Assembly: GCA_018881555.1 (NCBI GenBank)
Contig: JACAXG010000204.1
Span: forward strand, 682,001-746,000
Reading direction: 5' to 3'
Length of the DNA: 64,000 bases
DNA from: Amblyornis subalaris
Lineage: Eukaryota > Chordata > Aves > Passeriformes > Ptilonorhynchidae
Of this stretch, positions 1 to 11,168 are shown one piece after another. The notes under the pieces were generated by a model, which was not told where the DNA came from, did no database searches, and saw only the letters and a list, made by a program, of their open reading frames with translations. The translations under genes were made by a program, and so were the position numbers. Each line of letters opens with the position of its first letter. Positions within the stretch are counted from its first letter, which is position 1.

Positions 1-649
1 AAGGATTCTCTCATCAGGAATTATTTAAAGTAAAGAAGGTACAAACTAAGTGACAAAAAAGCAAGAATAAATGTTACAGTACTCATTACCACCAGGTCCA
101 GTGCAATACTGACAGTGTCAAAGCTAGAGCATTGGGAATTTACAATGTGAACATGCAATAAACATGCAAAAATCACTTTGTGTATCTCCTCTTTTTTACT
201 TTCTTTCAGTTTCTTGGGAAAGGACCATTCTCACCTGTAGTTTTACCTCTCTTCAAATCTACTTGGACTCTTTTTGAAGGGAGAAGTTGATATTTCATGG
301 TTTATAAGCCATTTTCAAAGCCTACCACCTTGGTCCCGATATACTTACTAAGAACAAAAGGAACGACCCCAACAACCATATACATGCAAAAAACCCCATC
401 CATTATTATAACTGTACAACTTAGGACATCATAAGAATTTTCTAGTATTTTGCAACCAATTTAGTTATAGACCATCACAAACAGACAATACCTTTTTATT
501 CCACTTCCTTAGGGCAGGAAGGATGCAATGCTGTCAGGGGAGGCAGCAAAAACAAAAGATGACTTTCAACATCCACAGCAGAGCATGCAGTGTAGATGAT
601 GCTTTTTTATTTTCATCCCCCAAAAACTGATGGGGTCTTACAAAAGGGC

Positions 650-675
650 GGGGGGGGGGGGGGGGGGGGGGGGGG
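650..675. repeat. G homopolymer, 26 bases
   Basis: An uninterrupted run of 26 G follows GGGC. Such runs are length-polymorphic and poorly read by sequencers, so the exact length is uncertain. G runs of this size can form G-quadruplexes. On the KIAA1328 sense strand this is a C run. Confidence 0.9.
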
Positions 676-3136
676 AAAGAAAGGTGCTTAATGTATTCTT
701 TGCTTTAAGGATAGTATGAATTTGGTACAAGTCTTGCATTTCCTGCTATATAAATGAAGCCATTGACTAAGCACCCTAAAATAATCTCATGCCACAAACA
801 CCACACACCACTCATCACAGCTGAGATGCTGACATTTGCTGCAGAGCTGGTACTGCTGCACTGAACTTAGGCACATAATCTACCTCTTTTCTAATTTAAC
901 TAGAATCCGTTCTAGTCTGTAGAAGAACTACAATCTTAACTGCAGAATATGTATATTTTTCCCTTGATTGCGTCTACTTGTTCTTTCAAGGGCATTCCCA
1001 TTAGGAACAAACACTTCTCCATCCTCTCTCCCCCTTAAAGCAGAGTGAAAATAATCCTATCAAGGGAAACTTATTACTGTTTCCAAATTGCGCCTGGCTC
1101 TCAGCAGGCACACTCTCCAGGCAACAGTTTTGCCGCTACATTATAACTAATTTTTTTTTTTTTTCCAGATGACATTTTGTACTGTAAGTAGGTAGAGGAA
1201 GGACAGATATATGTGGTTTGGGATAAGAAAGAACCTTCTTGAGCCAAGCAAAAAAAGCAGTGCCTCTCCTCACTGTGCACCCTCCCGCAAAGAAATTTTG
1301 TTCTCGCTCCTCGCAACGATTTCCTAGCACGTTGCACCAAAAACAGACCCTTCCACAAATTAACGCTGCAAGAGACAGATGAAACCTGTAGCTTGCTCAA
1401 ATTTGGAGCTCCTGGTTGCAGAGGATAATGAAGAAATAAAAGGGAAGAGGTGAAGAAGGAGAACAAAAGAAAGCCCAAAAGCCATCATTTGATTCCCGGC
1501 ACCTGGACACGGCACTCGCTGTCCAACGCTGCCACCTGGTGGCCACACACAGCGGCGACACAGCTCCGGCTCCGAAAAAACAGGATTCAGGAGTGTCACC
1601 CACACTGATCCCTTCCACGGCTACCACCTCCTGGGTCATCATTTTGGGAAAAAACCCAACCCTCTCCGGTTCCTTTTCAATTTGTATTTATGGCCGTCTG
1701 CAATCCTTCCAAATAGATTTACCAGAATGCTTTAAACAAACTGTTTCTACTAAGAAATAAACAAAAAAAAAAACCAACCTCAACCAACCATACTCAAACA
1801 GAATTAAATGTAGTGCACTTGATTTTTAGGGAGTAGATAAAGAGCAATTCTTAAATTAATTTAAGCTAAATCCACTAAAGGCTGCTTCAAGGTCAATTAA
1901 CAAAAATGCCTCGAAGTCACAGGCCATTCTTCCAGGCAGAGAGAAACCTTTCCAAATACATACCAAGGAATTTATGTATAATTTCTGGCTTTTTAAACAG
2001 AACATACACAAATACACAAGTCCTACTGACAGGGTCACATGAAATTTAGCAGGATGAGACAACTGTCTGAATCAACAGAAAAAGCTTTATATCTTAATCA
2101 ATTCTTCTGAGTAAAATACTCAAGATAGATACTTTTTTGGGGACAGGACAGAGAGAACCCAAGAACTGTACAGTAACAACAGAGAGCTGTGCACGTCAGA
2201 ACACTGCTTCAAAACCAGATTGGAGAGAGGTCAGGAGCTTGATTACAGCCTTTAATCTGCAAATGTTAGAAGAGCAACTCTCATCCTACCTAAAACAAAG
2301 AATGGCAGTGTATAACGTATCTCCCAGTAACTCCTATAGCCCAGCTCTTCCTTGGGAGACTCTCAGCTTAAGAGCAGGTTCAGCTCAGAGATATTATTTA
2401 GCCACATCACGCTCAACTGGACATTACACAATTCTGCATTTCACAGCCTCCCAAAGGCATTTAACCAGCCACATCAGTGTCCCTTCCAACCACATGCATT
2501 CTTGTGCTCTGAATAATGTACTTGCTCCTCACCACATCTCCCCATGCACCAGGGAGGATCTGCCACCCCATGCATTTCTGAAAAGCTGAACCATTCCTCT
2601 TGATTCCAGAAGGCAGGCGTGCAACCCCCCCAGATTCACAGCATCCATACCCTTCCTGCTCACGGAAGTGAGAAACAAAAGCCTACAAAACCCACAGCAG
2701 GTTTTAATGTTTTAGGAAAATGTACTACTACAGGCTTAATATGAACAAGGACTTTGTTAAAACACAGCAAAGCAGCATCCCAGGCTTGTTCTCCAGAAAA
2801 CGCATAGCTCCAACTTCCCACTTATTGCACAGCACCTTTTCCTGTCAAATACAACACATTTATATGATAGTTGCTTAAAAATCCTTTTGGCCAACAGGGA
2901 GTAACACTTTAGAACAAGAATCCAAAGAAGTAGTAAGAACTGTGCCACAGCTGAAGTATCAAATTAAAAAAAATACTGATGGAGTCAGTTCTACAGGCAA
3001 AAAGATTGTCAGGAATGACAAAGCTTTGAAGCCACAAAATCCTCTTCGAAGCTTGGCTCCAAGCAACTATCACTTTTAAGTTTCAACTATTCTATACTAC
3101 AATTTTACGTGAAAGGGCAAGCCTGAAGCACTTGGA

Positions 3137-3161
3137 ATTAAATAAATAAATAAATAAATAT
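3137..3161. repeat. AAAT tetranucleotide microsatellite
   Basis: About six AAAT units with no interruption. It lies just beyond the downstream end of the decayed coding-like tract at 3394-4370 when that tract is read on the minus strand. It could be the eroded remnant of an A-rich tail, but the distance of about 230 bases makes this weak. Confidence 0.85.
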
Positions 3162-3393
3162 ACTAAAAATGCAGACCCTGTGATTTAGTGTCAGCTTCAA
3201 AAAATATAAGTAAGATGACTTATGTCAGGTTCATTTCTTTAACTGTATGGGGGAAAACTTTGCAAAGCACATGCATATTTTTCTAAATAATTTAAATACT
3301 GCAACTATAAAAGGCCACACTGTGCAACACAGGCCTTTCTAATTCTGATTTCTATTTCTTCTGACTAGCAAGTATCATTGAGCTGATTTCGAT

Positions 3394-4370
3394 ATTTCTT
3401 GTAATTCTCCAACAATAGGCTGACCTTGCTCACTGAAAGTCTTCCTTTGGTTAAGTGAAACAAAACATTTTTTTCCTTATGAACTTGCTGCATCCTCAAA
3501 TACAGCACGCAGTCCCTGTATCCTCATTCTGGTGCTTCTTTGTTTCCAAAAATGTCACAAGTCAGGAGGACAATCAAAATCAAATCACTTTTCCCTCAGC
3601 AGGTCTCCGCAACACATTCAGCTTGCTGTGTTTTCTGTTGTTTTAAATCTGTAATGTCCTCTTCAATTTGTAAATTTTTAATTGGAACCACAAGACATGC
3701 AATTGTTCTCCCATTTCTGTAACTCTTGGGAACCTCATACCACTATCATCTTGTTATTGAGCATTTTACTCCATAGGGTCTGCCAGTTTGATTGCAACTG
3801 TTTCCACCACCTTTTTTTTTTGTCACTGCATTCAGATTTCTACCATCTTATCCACATTTTTTACTAGAAAGTCAGACTCCAGTAAACTTTTATCACTGTC
3901 CACCGCCTGTATCACTCTGGCTAAGTACCTACCGCCTTAGAAATTCAGATGCAGAATAGAAAGACCATACCTGCTCCAAATAATTCACACTTGAATATAA
4001 TCCTTGCAGTAAACTCTCCACCTTATTTCTTTCCTCATCGTGATCATAAAACAACTGCTGGAGTTTGTATTTTCTCTGAATGAGATTCCCCAAATGTATC
4101 CTGAATTCAGTCAGCTATAGGAATTCATTATTTTAGTTCGATCTAATGCTCTGTCTTGATTATGTCTGTGTCTCAGGTGTCATTTCTTGGCTTTTCCACC
4201 TCTTCCTATCACTTCAGTGCTTTACTTCTCTACCTAGCTACCCACAACGTTTCTAGCCTTTACTCCCATTGTTCTCTGGACTTCAAAGAGAACCTGTACC
4301 TGCTTTCAAAGACGTTCTGCATAGGCATTAACATCAGCTTGCCTTCCTCGTTAATGCTTACCCCATAATC
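3394..4370 (-). pseudogene. decayed coding-like tract, possible old processed pseudogene
   Basis: On the minus strand, successive short open stretches in changing frames read like a charged, helical, possibly coiled-coil protein. Upstream to downstream they are: about 4190-4330, with AYAERL then KQVQVLFEVQRTMG and in-frame stops; about 3973-4117, 48 codons ending NKVESLLQ...YLEQ; about 3850-3960, with VDSDKSLLESDF; about 3610-3715, with IEEDITDLKQQKTQQAE; and about 3394-3477, ending ELQEISKSAQ then TGA. Stops and frame changes separate them, and the gaps are too short for ordinary introns, which suggests an intronless, mutated retrocopy rather than a live gene. The 48-codon stretch is bounded by TATAG and CAG|GTATGG, so a single real exon is an alternative. 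I do not recognise the parent protein, and this does not match the hinderin sequence I know. Confidence 0.35.
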
Positions 4371-5086
4371 TCATCTATTAAGTTACCATTTTTAATTATC
4401 TTGATTTGCAAGATATTTGGATGGCAAACATACTAGTAAAAACACTGTAAATGCACATGCCTGACACAAAAGCATAAATACAGTTCTGAGCAAGTCACAT
4501 CTGAACCAGACAATATAAGGCTGCAGAAGTAAAACACCAGCACTTTGAGTTAAGTTTTGGATGAAACAAGGGAGTAGACCAGCGATCTCCAGTGTGCCAT
4601 GTTCAGTATGGCCCACATGGCTACAATAAGCAGCAAGCAGTGCTCCAGCAGAATATTCCAATCGGCTTTCAAAATAAATCTCAAGTAGGGGGTGTAATAA
4701 TCAAGTTGGTAAACTCAATTTGAACATGAAACGTATTGATTTCTTCTGTGGCTAATCACCATCATGATTCTAAATTATAAAGATCAGAAATTCTCTTCTC
4801 CCTGAATGCATACAGTAAATTGCAAACCAACAACAGCCCACAGAGCTGTAATTGCTATCCTGACAGGATAAAAACGCCTACTCGTCCTATTGTTTTTGTG
4901 AGTCCATCTCCTCTCCACTCTTTTGCTCTGCCTTTTATTTTATCTGTTTGTTCACCACAAATGTGAACTTTGGGGATATAAAAATGGAGAGCCTTTTCCA
5001 GATGTTTCCACAGACACTGGTACTTCCTTCGATGCCCCAAAAATCTGCCCTTTCCTGAAGTAACACACTGCACATTCTCAGCTCAG
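4371..5086. other. intronic, nothing recognised
   Basis: AT-rich non-coding sequence between the decayed tract and the first CR1. An 89-codon minus-strand frame at 4392-4661 is hydrophobic and low in charged residues. It has no family resemblance I can see, so I treat it as chance. Confidence 0.5.
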
Positions 5087-5405
5087 TCATAGAATCATAG
5101 AATGGTTTGGGTTAAAAGGGACCCCAAAGATTACCTATCTCCAACTCCCTGCCATGAGCAGGGACATTTTTCACTAGACCAGGTTGCTCAGAGCCCCATC
5201 CAACCTGGCCTTGTACCCTTCCAGGGATGGGGCTTTCACAGCTTCCCTGGGCAGCCTGTTCCAGTGCCTCACCACCCTCACAGTAAAGAATTTTTCCTCA
5301 TATCTAATCTAAACCTACTTTCTTTCAGTTTGCAGCCATTCTCCCTTGTCCTGTCACTATACACCCCTGTAAACAGCCTTGCCCCATCTTTCCTCCAAGT
5401 TCCCA
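5087..5405 (-). mobile_element. CR1 LINE, 5'-truncated 3' end
   Basis: The left edge reads TCATAGAATCATAGAATGG, the reverse complement of the CR1 3'-terminal ATTCTATG octamer repeats, so the element is in minus orientation. The body follows the familiar avian CR1 order: a GGTTTGGGTT...AGGGACC block, CCTGCCATGAGCAGGGACA, CCTGGGCAGCCTGTTCCAGT, then TCACAGTAAAGAATTTTTCC. It breaks off near 5405. CR1 copies are usually 5'-truncated by incomplete reverse transcription, as here. There is no coding capacity. Confidence 0.95.
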
Positions 5406-5649
5406 GTCAATAAACATGACTAATGAATCTCACATATTCCAGTGTTACTTCTTTATAAGTTGTGCTCCATTTCAACTGAGGATCTTCATGCATTCTGTTA
5501 CGTCCATCCTCTGTTGGATTTTGGTTTGGTTTTTCATAGTCATCCCATTTCAATTTACTCCTAAAATACAGATTTCACCCAAGTGCTGCAACACTTAACT
5601 TATCCAGGAAGATAAGCAACTCTCTAGTATCCCAGAAGATAAGAGGCTA

Positions 5650-6345
5650 ATGTGTATGTCTCAAACATCAACAGCCAGATGGCTGTAGAGCCAACCAAGG
5701 ATTTTTGGTAATCACAGATAGGAACTGTTGGTCACAACCAAGGACTGTTGGTATTAACACACCGAGAGAACAAACAGGATGTGCCAGGAGAAGGGGCCGT
5801 AAAGAGGTAGGGCAGCACTTTGCTGGAACAAATATCCTTGTTCTGGCTCCTGGAGATAAGCACAACACAAAACAGCACAGGAATGAGGTCAAGAGGCAGG
5901 CATGGGCTGTAGGAGAATATGGAGACCACAAAAGAACCTGAAGCCTCCAACCCGTTTCCAGAAAGGTCTGGAAAACTGACACCACATGATAACTAAATTA
6001 CATAGGAAGTGAGAAATTTACCTCCACTGCAGGGACATTCATCTGAAAAAAGGCACCCCCACCAAGCCTAGATGTGTGTGCACCCCAGGGCCCTGGATAC
6101 CCCATCAGCTGGATCAGTGACGGAGCCAGGACTGGCAATCTCTTTCTGTCTTTCTCCCCCACTTTAATTCATCTGTCTCTCTCTTCCCTTTCACCTCCCT
6201 CCTTTATCCTACACCCACTGCCGTGTGCTTATAGGAGGTCAGGGACTAACCTACCAGTTTCCATGCAGAGTGTGTACTTTATCAACAGAACTTTGTGATT
6301 GTTTACAGACCCTCTGACTCCTTTCGCTCCTTTCAACCACAAGCA
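5650..6345 (+). mobile_element. probable solo LTR of an endogenous retrovirus
   Basis: This block is more GC-rich than its surroundings and has LTR-like organisation. It has a diverged repeated motif near the start (AACCAAGGATTTTTGGTA and ACCAAGGACTGTTGGTA), a stretch with GGATACCCCATCAGCTGGAT and GGAGCCAGGACTGGCAATC, a long pyrimidine tract at about 6145-6215, and a TTATCAACAGAACTTTGTGATTG segment resembling the R/U5 end of some bird LTRs. No internal retroviral genes follow, so it would be a solo LTR. Boundaries and target-site duplication are not resolved. It could instead be an unrelated repeat. Confidence 0.4.
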
Positions 6346-9300
6346 TCTACAAATCTTGGGTGCTCCCTTCCCCTTAGGATGGGACATCACAAACACAAGA
6401 GATATGAAAGGAAATTCAAACTCAGACTTATGAGACCTATCATAAATATCATGAAGCAGCTTGGAGTATTTTGTCATATTTCAGCCCATAGACTTCACCT
6501 TCAGTATGTTTAATAACTCTGAAGGACTTAGAATCGAAGAGTGTGAAAAGTTTTAACACTTTTGATAACAATGACACGTACCTACTATACTATTTGGATT
6601 ATTTTTCACAATTTTATTACTCTGTGTTTTTGCCAAATTTAATACTACCATATTATTATCTACTTCTACGCTCTTGGTTTCTAAAAGAGGAAATCTATTT
6701 CATAAAAGTAATGCCTCATGGGGTTAATGTTTGTATTGTCTGATGCAGAAAAACATGGATAATCTTAACTAAGTGTGTCTGACAAGACACCCATGAAAAA
6801 AAGCCTTACACATCTTTGTTGGGATTACTGCAATACGAAGCTGAACTCTGTCTAAAGACACTCTGAGTGAAGTACAAAAAGGTCCCAACCTCGGGGTGGG
6901 AGGAACAGGAGAGTTTTCTTTCTGATTTTCTAAGAGATATCATTATCCAAAGCAATAATGTTGAAGCTGTTCATTCTGAAAAGAATCTGCACATTCAGAT
7001 ATCAGGACACGCAATATGGGCAATTAAGCTTTAACTGAGATTAGGCTCAAAGTAAGCATGGATGCAAATTAAAGTACGGCAGTCTGGAGCTTACTAGAAA
7101 GTCCTGAACTACGACCTTCATCTTTAATGATTACACAAAGAATCATAAAGATCACTCTCTGGTAAAGAACTGTCTTGAAAATTACAGGAGGAACAAGTTT
7201 TAAATATCATACCTTTGCTTATCTTCCTAATAATTATCTGCAAAGAGAAGGTAATGATGGAAAGTATGGAATGTCTTTGGAGAGTGATAAGATACCGCTC
7301 AGATGGTGTTTATTTTCAACATTTACCACAAGAGAGCTTACATCATCCTGTATTAACCTCAAAACTAATATTTCAGCATAACTGACTAAACAAAACCAAA
7401 AAAAAGAAAGGCAGTTCCTTTGAACAGAACATCCTGCCTCTAGCATACAACACAGCATTCTTGTTCAATCAGCGTAGATGATAACTTTGGCAAAAGAACT
7501 ATATTTTTAACCAGGGCAACAGAAGCATTTTCCCCCCCAGGTAATCCCTCACCACTGTTCCTTTGCCAATTCTCTAAGAATAACCCACACAGAAAGGCTG
7601 AGGGCACAGTAACTGTCCACTCCCCTCCACCTCACACTGCTCAGTGAACAAACCTTCATCCTCATTCTTTTCACTCTACGTATATTCAGCAGCATATTCC
7701 CTTCCAAAACAAGATTGGTTGTAACTTTGGCAACTTGGAAGTTTTAAGGAGGAAGATATAGCTCAGGCATTAAAAACCAGAGGCTTGCCATTACTTGAAA
7801 GGAATCTCTTGGATGCCATTGTCCCCAGCATTTGCACAGATGAGCTGCTAAAAAGAGAATTCAAGCATATTTTCATTTGAAATCTAAAATGTCCCCAAAA
7901 AACCCCAATTCTGCGCCAGAAATTTCATCCTCATGGGTTTAAGCAAAAACAAAGAGGAATTCATTTGCATTCTCTACACAAACAACTTTTAGCCAGACAA
8001 AGGCCTTTCCCTGATGTGAAGGAAAGAGGACTACTGCTCAGATCACTCTTTATCCACAACTGGCTGTCTGCTCTTGTGAGGGCCACGCCAACTTAATCAT
8101 TCTGAAGTTTTGATATTGTAAAGAAATCCTACCGATAATCGGCTTTCAATTTTAAAAGAGAATTCACATTTTCCATGCCTTTCACTGTCTACTTACTGCA
8201 AAACCACTACATTTCTCCATCTGCCTAATTGGGACTTCTGCATTTCAGAAGTACTCCATCAGATCCTTAAAATTTAGGTCTTCTGTGAGGCCTGGATCTC
8301 ACCCAAATCTCTCTGCCAGTGGTAGCTCCCCTCTGAGAGGTAAGTAAGGAAAAGTGCCCTAGCATTATCCACTTGATCAATTCTCCCACTACATAATTAT
8401 AGCTCAAAGAGAAATCTGTGCACCTCCCACCACCCATGCAGGCTGGGTCACAAACCTCTCCACAGGTATGCAAGTCTTTCCTTTCCTTTCCTGGGCAGGA
8501 GGGAAGGAAGCTATGTTTCCTCATCACTAAAAGGATAAAAAAATATTGTACATACAAAGAAAAATTACAAAAGCATACTCCAAATATTTTGAAGACTGGG
8601 TATGTTGTTCCACAAAAGTCTTTGGACATGGCCCATATGCAGCTTCCTAACACAGCCTGCCACCAATCAACAAAAAACCCTCCTAACAGAGGGAACAAAA
8701 GTGTAATGATTAAACCAAAAAGAAGAGTGACTCTTGCAGCATGCTCTTGGACACTCCAAAGTAATTTAAGAAAAGTTATCAAGGATCTCTAAGAGAGACC
8801 AGAAAAGACATCACTCAGCCTCCTCTGTGCTTTAAAATGACTCCTCCTAGAAAAGGAAAGCTTCAACATACAAGTATTAAGATATTTTCTCTGGTGTAAA
8901 TCCCTCCACCTACTCAAGGACCATGTTGCCAAAGGTGACAGATACCATACTGAACTCACTGTATCTCAGCTAGACAATAAATTAAGTTTGCAATATAAAG
9001 TTGTTCAAGAACAAGATAAAATATCAACATTCACACGTCCAAACAGTTACTTAACATGGAAATGCCAGAAGATACTGCTTCAATTTTCACCATTGATTTT
9101 GTAGAATCCCCAAAACTGTCTAAGGAATTAATATCCATGTGCAGACAAACAGAAAATGCCTAACTGTTCCGTAAGATTAAGGCCGAGTCTGAAATGAAAA
9201 TATAGGAAGTCAAAAGCAGCAGCAACTTGCAAGAACCTTTGTCAGATATGTTCTTGCAGGTAGCAAAAAAAATACAGTTTGAGCCAAGCAAGTTTAATAC

Positions 9301-9482
9301 AACCAAAGCATCTGTAGAACTTAGGGACTTGAAAAAATACAGAATGGGGAATCTGAAGATGACTCTTTTTGTGAGCAAAGGGGTATTTTTTCGGACTACT
9401 GCAGGTGCTCTAATTGGCAATAAAACTCATCTTCCAATGTTTGTAAATGAACTCCTAGTCCTTTTGCCTTCAGTAAAGGCAA
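6346..9482. other. intronic, nothing recognised
   Basis: No exon or repeat family recognised. The longest open frame is 171 codons on the minus strand (8267-8782). Its translation is a mix of hydrophobic runs and proline/arginine-rich ends with no domain I recognise, and no splice or promoter context supports it. It is most likely a chance frame. Confidence 0.5.
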
Positions 9483-9672
9483 NNNNNNNNNNNNNNNNNN
9501 NNNNNNNNNNNNNNNNNNNNNNNNNNNNNNNNNNNNNNNNNNNNNNNNNNNNNNNNNNNNNNNNNNNNNNNNNNNNNNNNNNNNNNNNNNNNNNNNNNNN
9601 NNNNNNNNNNNNNNNNNNNNNNNNNNNNNNNNNNNNNNNNNNNNNNNNNNNNNNNNNNNNNNNNNNNNNNNN
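9483..9672. other. assembly gap (190 N)
   Basis: A run of 190 undetermined bases. The frames that span it in both directions are artefacts of reading through N. The true gap length may differ. Confidence 0.99.
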
Positions 9673-10578
9673 GAAAGGACCTAGATTAGCACAACACATT
9701 ACATCAGTCCTTAGAATGAGCTGATTTTAAGTGAGAAGCAACATTATATAAATTAGTTACAAGAAAGTAGAAGTTAGGAGGAGATTATTCAAACACAGTG
9801 GAAAGGTTGGGTAAAGACACATAGTTTAGTGCAGATACATATACCCATTGGCTCTGTTTAAACACACAAAATGGAAGTTACTGCATCTCCTAATTATATT
9901 TCAAAAGAAGCTAACCATTTAATGAAGTTTCAACTACATTATTTTAATTCAGTAACCCTGTATGTTCTTATAAAGCATTAAATATTTATAGACACATACA
10001 CATCTCCATTCTAATTTTATAAACACTGAAGGGAAAAACCATGATGTATACAAATCAAAGCTTTGTACTTTTTTCATCAACTGCAAACTAAAAAACCCCA
10101 GAGATTTCCCATCTCCTCAACAACACTACCCCACTTCTCAAAAAATTAGGTGTAATTTTGCATTTAACACCACACACAATTTCCCAGTTCACATAGAGTT
10201 CTATACAGTATTATTACAATCTGAACAATTATTAGAATTACCAAAGTTTCTATATTCGCAAGCTAACTTGCATAGTGATGACTATGTTCAAAAAGTAAAT
10301 TATGTATCAGGTTCTTTTTATGGTTCATCCTCTGAAAAATGAAGAAGTTGCATCAGAAAGAACATAAAATGCTAGGTACAGTTTAATATCCAAAATTTCA
10401 TGTTTATGTATGCTTATACAGACCACAAAGACCACAAAAACCATGGTAGCAAAAAATAAATCAATTTGACCTGCATAACCAGGGCATAACTGAGAAAAGG
10501 TCTATTTTCAGGATGGTCCCATGGAAATTATTAAAACTAGTTACAGAAATTAAAGACGTGTGAAGGTGCCTTTCTAGG

Positions 10579-10632
10579 ATGACAAGCCCAGAATTATTGC
10601 CTAGACAAGCAATAATGACAAGCCTAGAATTA
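10579..10632. repeat. short direct repeat enclosing a hairpin
   Basis: ATGACAAGCCCAGAATTA at 10579-10596 recurs with one change at 10615-10632, a period of 36. Between them, ATTATTGC (10593-10600) and GCAATAAT (10609-10616) are perfect inverted repeats with an 8-base loop. Confidence 0.8.
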
Positions 10633-11099
10633 CAGTTTTAGAAAAGAAATTCTTCTATATTCTTAAGCATTTCTGTGAGATACACTGAAGTGGTCTCTTT
10701 CAAGACATTAAATATCCTCCCTGTGGCTCTTATGACAATAACGTAAGGGTTGTCAACTTCATCAAAATACATCAAAATCTAAGGCAAAATAAATGCAAAT
10801 ATTTTAATCCACCATTAAGGCTCACAAGAAGAAAGTAACAAGCAGCAAAGCATGCAAAAATTCAGATTTCAGTACAAACATTACTCCAGTCATACATATT
10901 CTGTATGACTTACAACACAATTCACTAAAACCAGTAAAATAAAGCCATGTGTGACTGAAAAAGGAAAAACATCAAAAATCTACAATGAACTTATTAACAC
11001 CACATATACAAAAAGCTCACTAAAACCTGTTGTAAAATTCCTAGACTGGTTTCACTAACAAACTACCCACACTTCGGGTATTCCGGTTCATGTTACTGC

Positions 11100-11168
11100 A
11101 TATTAAGGAAAACAAGCAAACTTGTTATTAAGGATATAATATTAAGGAAAACAAGCAAACAAGCAAAC
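11100..11168. repeat. 39-base tandem duplication
   Basis: A 22-base segment with the core ATTAAGGAAAACAAGCAAAC starts at 11100 and again at 11139. An extra AAGCAAAC unit follows the second copy. It looks like a replication-slippage duplication in non-coding DNA. Confidence 0.8.

Larger units (their letters stand above)
1..3393. other. KIAA1328 intron 5, distal part: no gene seen
   Basis: AT-rich sequence with no exon, RNA gene or clear mobile element that I recognise. It lies downstream of the last recognised KIAA1328 exon and is therefore intronic to that minus-strand gene if the gene continues leftward, as its human counterpart does over a long distance. The open frames here, up to 150 codons at 2137-2589, lack homology I know, splice context or codon structure and look like chance. 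A G homopolymer and an AAAT repeat are listed separately. Confidence 0.6.

Noticed and set aside
2137..2589. 150-codon plus-strand open frame
   Set aside because: Ser/Thr/His-rich translation with no family resemblance, in intronic DNA antisense to KIAA1328.
8267..8782. 171-codon minus-strand open frame
   Set aside because: Hydrophobic runs without a recognised domain, no splice or promoter context, and an overlapping open frame on the other strand. Most likely chance.
9227..9724. 165-codon plus frame and 90-codon minus frame across the gap
   Set aside because: Both are kept open only by the run of N, which translates as unknown residues.
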